A DNA stretch of 11,713 nucleotides. Origin: an uncultured Prevotella sp. (GTDB lineage: Bacteria; Bacteroidota; Bacteroidia; Bacteroidales; Bacteroidaceae). The notes below the pieces were generated by a model. The model saw only the letters and a list, made by a program, of their open reading frames with translations, searched no databases and was not told the DNA's origin. Positions 1 to 6,154 of the stretch are shown piece by piece. A program made the translations under genes and the position numbers. Each line of letters opens with the position of its first letter. The stretch's first letter is position 1. The stretch spans positions 1-11,713 of the forward strand of contig CAJLYG010000080.1 in assembly GCA_905210845.1 (NCBI GenBank), read 5' to 3'.

Positions 1-1
1 G

Positions 2-1216
2 TATCTGCAACTCATAACCTCATCGTCGCCCAACCCCATTAGTATTCGTGGCAAGTACTATTATAGAACAGGCAGCACTCTTCAAGAATTAAGAGGCACA
101 GCCCTTGACCAGTTCCTGCTTTCGAAACAAGGTAGGACGTGGGATAGTGTTCCCGTTCCAGGACTTTCGGAAAGGATGCTTGACGCAGAGTCCATTAATC
201 TTTTCAAAAAGGAGGCAGCAAGGAGCCCACACAGCAGTGCAGAGGATGTGCGTGGTAATCGCTCAGGCTTACTTGCAAGACTTCACCTCTATGAAGGCGA
301 GTACTTGAAACGTGCAGCAGCATTGCTGTTCTGCTCAGACCCGGAACGCTACGTTACTGGTGCCTATATTAAGATAGGATACTTTGCCAACGATGCCGAC
401 ATACTTTATCAGGACGAAATACATGGCAGTTTGTTTAAGCAGATAAACATGGTTATTGACTTGCTGACAACAAAGTATATGAAGGCATACATTCACTATG
501 AGGGCATCGTGCGCGTTGACGAACTCCCCGTACCAGTTAATGCTCTTCGAGAGGTTATCCTCAATAGCATTTGCCACAAGTCGTATGAAGAGTTTGTGCC
601 TATTCAGATTCGGGTATATGATGACCGCATCATCATTTCCAACACAGGGCGTTTGCCATTAGGATGGACTGTTAATAATCTGCTTGGCAAACACATCAGT
701 ATTCCTTACAATCCTGATATTGCAAATGCATTCTTTCGTGCAGGATTCATAGAATCATGGGGGCGTGGCATAGAGAAAGTGCTGGCTGCATGTAAAGACT
801 ACGGCTGTCCTAAACCTCAATGGGATTTTGATGGAACCGTGCTGAGCATGACGATGAAATACAAAAAGGCTGAGATTGAGGATGAAGATAAGAAAGACAG
901 CTACGATAAGATTTCAAATAAAGATGCTATCTTGGACAAAATTGTCCGAGATGTGTCCCAGATATGTCCTAGACATGTCCGAGATGTGTCCCAGATGTTA
1001 TTGATTATTGCTAAGAGCGGTCGAGGCGAATTGGGCATTGCGACTTTAATGGAATCAGCTAAGAAAACATCAAAGCGACAATACAGAAGAGACATTCTCG
1101 TTCCAGCTTTGGAATCCGGGCTCATTGAGCGCACAATCCCCGACAAGCCAACTTCGCGTTATCAGAAGTACCGATTGACCGACAAGGCATTGAAAATACT
1201 GAAAGATGGCAAATGA
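2..1216 (+). CDS. AlbA_2 / HATPase_c_4 ATP-binding protein with C-terminal winged helix (5'-truncated)
   Basis: The frame is open from base 2 with no start, so the gene begins left of the window; an ATG at 176 is internal. The 404 visible residues start inside an AlbA_2 (Schlafen-type, 'divergent AAA') domain (YYYRTGSTLQELRG near residues 19-32, then LSKQGRTWDSVPVPG). A GHKL ATPase domain of HATPase_c_4 type follows, with an N-box-like segment LREVILNSICHKSYEE at 182-197, RIIISNTGRLP at about 209-219 and the glycine box FIESWGRGIEKV at about 249-260. A charged linker (about 288-315) contains residues encoded by the 11-bp repeat array, and a winged-helix-like region occupies about 332-400. Such proteins are annotated as putative transcriptional regulators or 'ATP-dependent DNA helicase RecG-like', but they lack helicase motifs. 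They are common in Bacteroidota accessory DNA and the cellular role is unknown. Composition looks more AT-rich than the parC-glyQS core. The family call is firm; the function is not. Confidence 0.85.
   Translation, partial: YLQLITSSSPNPISIRGKYYYRTGSTLQELRGTALDQFLLSKQGRTWDSVPVPGLSERMLDAESINLFKKEAARSPHSSAEDVRGNRSGLLARLHLYEGEYLKRAAALLFCSDPERYVTGAYIKIGYFANDADILYQDEIHGSLFKQINMVIDLLTTKYMKAYIHYEGIVRVDELPVPVNALREVILNSICHKSYEEFVPIQIRVYDDRIIISNTGRLPLGWTVNNLLGKHISIPYNPDIANAFFRAGFIESWGRGIEKVLAACKDYGCPKPQWDFDGTVLSMTMKYKKAEIEDEDKKDSYDKISNKDAILDKIVRDVSQICPRHVRDVSQMLLIIAKSGRGELGIATLMESAKKTSKRQYRRDILVPALESGLIERTIPDKPTSRYQKYRLTDKALKILKDGK
943..997 (+). repeat. Five tandem 11-bp repeats inside the ATP-binding protein gene
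   Basis: Units start at 943, 954, 965, 976 and 987 with consensus TGTCCNAGAYR (GAGATG, CAGATA, TAGACA, GAGATG and CAGATG after the shared TGTCC). No match continues on either side. Because 11 is not a multiple of 3, the protein repeats only every three units (33 bp), giving VRDVSQ twice, 11 residues apart. The array sits in the linker between the ATPase and winged-helix domains. Confidence 0.9.
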
Positions 1217-1254
1217 CTATGACAATGGAATATCTAATATCCGACCAAAAGTAA

Positions 1255-1289
1255 AATGCCAAATAACAGGTAATCAGTTATTTGGCATT
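1255..1289. terminator. Bidirectional hairpin terminator between the ATP-binding gene and tRNA-Leu
   Basis: A perfect 13-bp stem (AATGCCAAATAAC at 1255-1267 with its complement at 1277-1289) encloses a 9-nt loop. On the plus strand it is followed by TTTT at 1292-1295, 39-79 bases after the stop of the upstream gene. On the minus strand it is followed by TTACTTTTGG, just after the tRNA 3' end. It can therefore end transcription from both sides. Confidence 0.75.
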
Positions 1290-1294
1290 GATTT

Positions 1295-1379
1295 TGGTGC
1301 GCCCGACAGGAATCGAACCTGCACAGCGTAAGCTACTAGATCCTAAGTCTAGCGCGTCTACCAATTCCGCCACGGGCGC
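1295..1379 (-). tRNA. tRNA-Leu (anticodon TAG)
   Basis: The minus strand reads GCGCCCG...CGGGCGC as a 7-bp acceptor stem, followed by discriminator A (1298) and an encoded CCA (1297-1295). The anticodon stem CTAGA/TCTAG holds loop CTTAGGA, giving anticodon TAG at 1345-1343 for the CUA leucine codon. A long variable arm (AGC-TTAC-GCT), expected for class II tRNA-Leu, is present. The T arm GCAGG-TTCGATT-CCTGT is intact. Its own promoter lies immediately upstream, and the bidirectional hairpin follows the 3' end. Confidence 0.96.
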
Positions 1380-1389
1380 TAAGCAAATG

Positions 1390-1397
1390 CAAAGGTA
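1390..1397 (-). promoter_or_regulatory. -7 box (TACCTTTG) for tRNA-Leu
   Basis: The minus strand carries TACCTTTG, an exact match to the Bacteroidota -7 consensus TAnnTTTG, ending 10 bases before the first base of the tRNA. No clear -33 TTTG lies 19-20 bases upstream. The position fits transcription starting at or a few bases before the mature 5' end. Confidence 0.6.
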
Positions 1398-1468
1398 CAA
1401 CAATTTTTAGAATTGAACGACCATTTGCTCATATTTTTCTTGTTTACCTTTAAAATGACAACCATTAT

Positions 1469-2482
1469 TTATGGGCGAAGCATTTGGCGTGCTGTTTCAA
1501 TGATGGTGTCACGTCCCTTCAGGAAATCGTCTTGGGTGAGGTTGACGGCAACATCAGGATCAATGCCGAACTCCGTACTCTGCTTATCCTTGTCGTACAT
1601 CGGACAAGCGGAGAAACGGATGCTCCAACCATTAGGAAGTTCACTGGAAAAGGGAAGACCAGCCCCACCGCCAGTCCTGTCGCCAACGACCTTGACATGC
1701 GGGCAGCATTTCATGTATTTAACAAATTCATTGGCAGCGCTATATACCTGGCGGTTCGTGAGCACGATGACCTCTTTTTGCCATCTTACCCCTTTGCTCG
1801 GCTTGAGCTTTTGTTCTTCCATCTTCGAAAAGTCCTGATGGCCTTTCCCTGTCTTGTGTTGCATATAGCCTACCAAGATTTCCTGGTTGGTGAATCGGGC
1901 AGCCAATTGCTCGGCACTGGTAAGGAGCCCGCCGCCATTGTCACGGATGTCAATGATCAAGCCATTGCAAGGAGCCAAATAGGTAAGGATGTCGTCAAGG
2001 TTGCCCTCTCCTAAGGCATTCTCGAAGGTGGAGCAGCGGATATACCCGATGTTATCATCTAACACCCGATATTTCATTCCTGTTGAGATCCGGTAGTCCG
2101 TTCCTAAGTATTTGTTGAGCAGGGTGTCACTGATATTGGATGGATAGTCCTCATGCCATGACCAGTTGCGTGCCAAGTCAAAGGAAGATGACATGTTAAC
2201 GTGCCCGTCACGCAGTTCACTGAGCATGTTTCCCAACACTTCAAACAACTGGCTGTCGGTGAGAGGTCCTGATACCTGTTGGCTGTATTTCTCGTAGACC
2301 GCGTCCCAGTTGAGTCCGTATGCCTGTGCTTTTTCTTCGAAGAAACAATAATGCTCGTCGATGATGTGCCATAATGCCTCGAAATTGCCATTTGAGGTAT
2401 CTTCGTATTCTTCCTCATTGACACAGGCGGTGAGGCATAAGGCAAGAAGGGAGAAGAAAAGGGTCCTGAAAAATATTCTCAT
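1469..2482 (-). CDS. S41-family (C-terminal-processing/tricorn-type) peptidase lipoprotein
   Basis: This 337-residue protein is probably an envelope lipoprotein peptidase. The start is the ATG at 2482, overlapping the TGA of the upstream gene as ATGA. A longer open frame to 2605 is rejected because it only re-reads the upstream gene and would bury the signal peptide. The signal is MRIFFRTLFFSLLALCLTAC with lipobox LTAC, lipidated Cys20. An N-terminal cap holds LSELRDGHV (about 88-95), whose His94 is a candidate catalytic residue. The S41 core shows GLIIDIRDNGGG (174-185), VYSAANEF with presumed nucleophile Ser248, GDRTGGGAG (268-275) and TEFGIDPDV (303-311), where Glu304 may complete a Ser/His/Glu set. 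No PDZ domain is apparent. As last gene of the parC unit it is probably translationally coupled to the DUF3316-like gene. Substrate unknown. The family is confident; residue assignments are by motif position. Confidence 0.9.
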   Translation of the reverse strand: MRIFFRTLFFSLLALCLTACVNEEEYEDTSNGNFEALWHIIDEHYCFFEEKAQAYGLNWDAVYEKYSQQVSGPLTDSQLFEVLGNMLSELRDGHVNMSSSFDLARNWSWHEDYPSNISDTLLNKYLGTDYRISTGMKYRVLDDNIGYIRCSTFENALGEGNLDDILTYLAPCNGLIIDIRDNGGGLLTSAEQLAARFTNQEILVGYMQHKTGKGHQDFSKMEEQKLKPSKGVRWQKEVIVLTNRQVYSAANEFVKYMKCCPHVKVVGDRTGGGAGLPFSSELPNGWSIRFSACPMYDKDKQSTEFGIDPDVAVNLTQDDFLKGRDTIIETARQMLRP

Positions 2483-3345
2483 GGTCGGATCTTTATGATT
2501 TGGAAATGACGGACGAAGCCGATGAGCAGGGCATGGGTATAGACATGCCGTTTCAAGTTGTTGACTTTTGCTTGGTCGTAGTCGCCGAGATAGCCCACCC
2601 GCCATGTACTCTTTCCAAAGGTTACATCCAAGGTGAGCATCTGGCGGAGAGAAGGAGCCTTGTTAGGAGTGGTGATGACGACATTATGATCGTAGTTGCC
2701 TTGTGAGAAGATCTCATAGTATGACTGCCCATAGTTAGGACTGAACATCACCCCTATGAGGGGAATGCCAAGCTCATAGCCGACTGCTATTGGCATCTGG
2801 CGGATATGGAACCGGTAGGTGGCAGCACCGGAGGGCAGGATGTTTAGGGAGACCCGTGCTTGAAAGGGGTTGTTCCCATTGCGGGTGTTATAGATGAAGC
2901 CAAGATTGGCATCCGCCACGGCTCCCGCCTTGACATGAAGCTTGCCTCCGAGAAGTGCCCAGTTGTAATGACAGCCATATTCGAATGTATAGAGACCGGA
3001 GATCTCTCCGCCTTTCCCCGCCCTGTTGTCGGTATAGGCAAAATTGCCACTGTGCACGATCTGCCGGGAGAGACGGCTTCCTGCCTTCTCTCTCGTGGTA
3101 TGGGATATATACCGTATCTCCTCACCAGAATATTCCTCTGGAGAGAGATAGGTATCCAAGATGTTCGTATATCCCAGTCCTATCATTTGGACATTTGTGA
3201 TCGTGCGGTTACTGGGGATTGTGTCCGACTGAGCCCTTGCCCTTACCGGAACCAAGAGGAGTCCTGCCAAAGCTATCGCCATCCATCCATACCGTTTCCC
3301 ATGTGTTGGGAAAGAAAGATCAAGACTTCTCATCTTCCGGTTCAT
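2479..3345 (-). CDS. DUF3316-like exported protein
   Basis: This 288-residue protein has an N-terminal signal peptide: a positive region (MNRKMRS...HGKRYG), a hydrophobic core (WMAIALAGLLLVPV) and a likely cut after ARA at about residue 38. The mature part has the look of Bacteroidota DUF3316 proteins: an early LGYTNILDTYLSPEEYSGE segment, then alternating aromatic and glycine-rich strands (YTFEYGCHYNWALLGGKLHV, then LDVTFGKSTWRVGYLGDYDQ) ending in FVRHFQ. This suggests a beta-rich periplasmic or outer-membrane protein. No enzymatic motif is visible and the function is unknown. The ATG at 3345 lies 26 bp inside the end of parC; an alternative ATG at 3333 also overlaps. Its TGA overlaps the peptidase ATG, so all three genes are probably one transcript. 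The DUF assignment is from recognition, not a search. Confidence 0.75.
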   Translation of the reverse strand: MNRKMRSLDLSFPTHGKRYGWMAIALAGLLLVPVRARAQSDTIPSNRTITNVQMIGLGYTNILDTYLSPEEYSGEEIRYISHTTREKAGSRLSRQIVHSGNFAYTDNRAGKGGEISGLYTFEYGCHYNWALLGGKLHVKAGAVADANLGFIYNTRNGNNPFQARVSLNILPSGAATYRFHIRQMPIAVGYELGIPLIGVMFSPNYGQSYYEIFSQGNYDHNVVITTPNKAPSLRQMLTLDVTFGKSTWRVGYLGDYDQAKVNNLKRHVYTHALLIGFVRHFQIIKIRP

Positions 3346-6037
3346 CGGGGAAAAGACTTAACTGCCCGGTCATCTCGTCGATCACCTGTTGCTCACTCTT
3401 TCCTGCGTCCGGGTCGAGGTTCTCTACTTCCTCGTTGTCAGGATCCTCTTCCCCCTCGTCCGGATTCTCTTGCGTTTCAGGGAACCTGAGCGGTTCCAGT
3501 TCCTCGATAGCTGCAATCTGCCAGGTGGCAATGCGCTTGCCCTTTGCCTTGAAGCCCTTGACCGCAATAAATTGCTCTGCGTCTATTTCCATTGGGTCCC
3601 GGAAGGCATCGTTGCCTCCGAAGGTTACCTTAATCCGAGGATAAACAGTGTCGGTGAGCAGTACCGGTATGTTCTTCGGGTTCTCGCCTAAGTAGTTCTG
3701 GTGTTTTTTCGTTGCTTCCATGAGGAATCGCTTGATATAAGGATAGCCCTGGTTATCCGCGTCATAAAGGACGGCTGTCCATACCTTGTGCGGTTTCCAT
3801 TTCTCTATGATCTGAATGGAATCCTCGTAATGGTTATTGGCATCGAAACTGGTGATGTAGAAATCCCCGTTTTTCAAGACTACTAAGATGGAGTCCCCTT
3901 CGTTGAACTCGCCCAACAACCGTCCGTGCTCGTCGTAGTTCAGTCGGTTGACGTCCGGGTCGAACCACACCTTCCTTCCTCCTAAGGTAGAGTGCCCGTG
4001 GCTCTTTAGACCGATCCTGTGCACGGAGTTCTTCGTGAGCAGATTGCCTTTAGAGGCGCGTCCTTTGATAAGGATCTCGGAGAAATCCTTTTCGATAAAG
4101 ATCTTCTTGATCTTAGGAGATGGGTCGAGCGTTACCTTGATGACTTCTGCCTCTCCATTGGGATTGGCCGTGAAATAGCAAACCTTCGAGCCCGGTGTGC
4201 CCTGGGTGAGGTCGTATTCTTTGTCGCGGGTCATGCTGGTGACATTGAAACGCTTGATATAGTAATAGCCGTGCTTGCCATCCCGATACACTACATTATA
4301 TATAGTGCGTCTGTCGTTCTTCTTGAATACCTGTACGTGGATGACATTCTTGCCTACGAAGATCTTGTCAGCGACCTTCATGACCTTATACTTTCCGTCT
4401 TTGTAGAAGATAATGATATCGTCGATGTCCGAACAGTTGCAGACGAACTCATCCTTCTTCAGTCCGGTACCCACGAATCCCTCACTGCGGTTGATATACA
4501 GCTTCTCGTTTGCCTCAACGACCTTGGTAGAGTCGATGGTATCGAAGTTCTTGATCTCGGTGATACGGGGATGGTCCTTCCCGTATTTGTCCTTGATAAA
4601 CTGGAACCAGTTGATGGTGACATCCGTCATGTGCGCCAGGTCATGGTCAATGCCCTCTATCTCCTTTTTCATCTTGGCGATGAGTTCATCAGCCTTATCC
4701 TTGCTGAATTTCAGGATGCGCTGCATCTTGATTTCCATCAACCGTAGGATATCGTCACGGGTTACCTCACGGATGAAGGACGGCTTGAAGGGCTCCAAGC
4801 GCTCGTCGATGTGGGCAACGGCTTGGTCCATATTCTCCGCGTTTTCAAATTTCTTGTCCTTGTAGATCCTCTCTTCGATGAAGATTTTCTCTAACGATGC
4901 GAAGAAAAGCTGTTCGAGCAGTTCGTCCTTTCTGATCTGCAGCTCTTTCCGAAGCAGTCCCATGGTACGGTCGACGCTATGCCGGAGCACATCGCTGATG
5001 GTAAGGAAGCGTGGCTTGTTATCCTCGATGACGCAGCAGTTGGGCGAGATGTTGATCTCGCAGTCACTGAACGCATAAAGGGCATCGATGGTCTTGTCAC
5101 TGGATACACCGGGTGCTAAGTGAACCTGTATCTCGACGTTGGCAGCGGTGTTGTCATCTACCTTCTTTGCCTTGATCTTCCCTTTGTCAATCGCTTTCAG
5201 GATAGAGTCGATCAAGGTCGTCGTCGTCTTGCTGTACGGTATTTCCCGGATCACCAGAGTCTTGTTGTCTAACTTCTCTATTTTAGCCCTGACCTTCAGA
5301 ACACCGCCCCGTTGCCCATCGTTATATCGGCTGACATCGATGCTTCCGCCCGTGGGGAAGTCGGGATAGAGCTGGAATGGTTCTCCCTTCAGGTAATGGA
5401 TTGCCGCGTCGCAAAGCTCATTGAGGTTGTGGGGCAGGATCTTCGAGCTCAGTCCTACGGCGATTCCCTCTGCGCCTTGCGCTAAGAGCAGTGGAAATTT
5501 GGCAGGGAGCGTGATCGGCTCTTTGTTGCGCCCGTCGTAAGACAATTGCCAGTCGGTGGTCTTCGGGTTAAAGACTACGTCGAGGGCAAATTTCGACAGT
5601 CTGGCCTCGATGTATCGGGGAGCAGCTGCCCGGTCACCTGTCAGGATATTTCCCCAGTTCCCCTGTGTGTCAATGAGCAAGTCTTTCTGTCCTAACTGCA
5701 CCAAGGCATCACCGATGGAAGCATCCCCATGCGGATGGAACTTCATGGTTTCGCCCACGATGTTCGCCACCTTGTTGTAGCGTCCGTCATCCATCCTTTT
5801 CATCGTATGGAGGATACGCCGTTGCACAGGTTTCAGTCCATCCTCTATATGAGGAACGGCACGTTCGAGAATCACGTATGAGGCATAATCCAGGAACCAA
5901 TTCTGGTACATTCCGCTCAGGTGATGTACAGCTGAGGCATCAAACCGGTTGACGGGCTGATAGTCAGAATGCAGGTCGCTGGTTAATTCATCGTCATGAG
6001 TCTCGATGGAGTCGTTGTCTTTTCTTTCGTCGTCCAT
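3320..6037 (-). CDS. parC: DNA topoisomerase IV subunit A
   Basis: This is the DNA-breaking subunit of a type IIA topoisomerase, which decatenates and relaxes DNA together with ParE (not in the window). In 905 residues it shows HPHGDASIGDALVQLGQ (101-117), QGNWGNILTGD and AAAPRYIEARLSKF, with catalytic Tyr142 after Arg141. A coiled-coil/tower region spans about 350-490, and a beta-pinwheel C-terminal domain follows from about 515. The GyrA box is absent; the nearest sequence is KGRASKG (658-664). That, together with TQGNWGN, argues for ParC rather than GyrA. The position equivalent to E. coli GyrA Ser83 is Ala106, and Asp110 matches Asp87. An unusually acidic tail (about 854-880) leads to QLSLF at 892-896, which resembles a sliding-clamp-binding peptide. 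The gene is transcribed away from glyQS by a closely apposed promoter. Start ATG 6037 precedes a short acidic, poorly conserved N-terminus. Confidence 0.95.
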   Translation of the reverse strand: MDDERKDNDSIETHDDELTSDLHSDYQPVNRFDASAVHHLSGMYQNWFLDYASYVILERAVPHIEDGLKPVQRRILHTMKRMDDGRYNKVANIVGETMKFHPHGDASIGDALVQLGQKDLLIDTQGNWGNILTGDRAAAPRYIEARLSKFALDVVFNPKTTDWQLSYDGRNKEPITLPAKFPLLLAQGAEGIAVGLSSKILPHNLNELCDAAIHYLKGEPFQLYPDFPTGGSIDVSRYNDGQRGGVLKVRAKIEKLDNKTLVIREIPYSKTTTTLIDSILKAIDKGKIKAKKVDDNTAANVEIQVHLAPGVSSDKTIDALYAFSDCEINISPNCCVIEDNKPRFLTISDVLRHSVDRTMGLLRKELQIRKDELLEQLFFASLEKIFIEERIYKDKKFENAENMDQAVAHIDERLEPFKPSFIREVTRDDILRLMEIKMQRILKFSKDKADELIAKMKKEIEGIDHDLAHMTDVTINWFQFIKDKYGKDHPRITEIKNFDTIDSTKVVEANEKLYINRSEGFVGTGLKKDEFVCNCSDIDDIIIFYKDGKYKVMKVADKIFVGKNVIHVQVFKKNDRRTIYNVVYRDGKHGYYYIKRFNVTSMTRDKEYDLTQGTPGSKVCYFTANPNGEAEVIKVTLDPSPKIKKIFIEKDFSEILIKGRASKGNLLTKNSVHRIGLKSHGHSTLGGRKVWFDPDVNRLNYDEHGRLLGEFNEGDSILVVLKNGDFYITSFDANNHYEDSIQIIEKWKPHKVWTAVLYDADNQGYPYIKRFLMEATKKHQNYLGENPKNIPVLLTDTVYPRIKVTFGGNDAFRDPMEIDAEQFIAVKGFKAKGKRIATWQIAAIEELEPLRFPETQENPDEGEEDPDNEEVENLDPDAGKSEQQVIDEMTGQLSLFPDEPEDEKS
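3350..3364 (-). other. QLSLF clamp-binding-type motif codons at the parC 3' end
   Basis: Residues 892-896 of ParC read QLSLF, a perfect match to the bacterial beta-clamp-binding pentapeptide consensus QL[S/D]LF. The motif sits nine residues from the C-terminus after a disordered-looking acidic stretch, the usual place for such peptides. The match is seen directly; binding to the clamp is inference. Confidence 0.45.
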
Positions 6038-6086
6038 TATGTTATTAAATTCTTATTAGAAATGCCTAAATTACTCTATTTTAACG

Positions 6087-6094
6087 CAAAAATA
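6087..6094 (-). promoter_or_regulatory. -7 box (TATTTTTG) for the parC operon
   Basis: The minus strand carries TATTTTTG, an exact match to TAnnTTTG, 50-57 bases upstream of the parC ATG. The -33 region, expected at about 6114-6117, has no clear TTTG and runs into the glyQS -7 box on the other strand. Confidence 0.5.
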
Positions 6095-6117
6095 CAAAGA
6101 ATTTTCGAAAAAGTGCC

Positions 6118-6125
6118 TATCTTTG
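6118..6125 (+). promoter_or_regulatory. -7 box (TATCTTTG) for glyQS
   Basis: TATCTTTG matches the Bacteroidota -7 consensus exactly and lies 29 bases before the glyQS ATG, giving an expected leader of roughly 20-25 nt. The -33 position (about 6095-6098) lacks TTTG and is next to the parC -7 box. Confidence 0.6.
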
Positions 6126-6154
6126 CAGCATTATTTCAAATTTTGAACAAAATC

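Noticed and set aside
1400..1468. Possible terminator after the S41 peptidase gene
   Set aside because: The only hairpin (CAATT/AATTG, 5 bp, near 1401-1415) is weak and overlaps the tRNA promoter region; no convincing terminator is visible for this operon.
2483..2605. N-terminal extension of the S41 peptidase to an earlier ATG
   Set aside because: It would add 41 residues that re-read the DUF3316-like gene and push the lipoprotein signal inside the protein. The ATGA overlap start is far better.
4019..4747. A 242-codon open frame on the plus strand inside parC
   Set aside because: It is antisense to the ParC C-terminal domain and tower region, has no recognisable motif and no promoter of its own.
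5996..6154. N-terminal extension of glycyl-tRNA synthetase
   Set aside because: It runs antisense into parC and through the TATCTTTG promoter box; the family starts at the MAQEDVFKK position.
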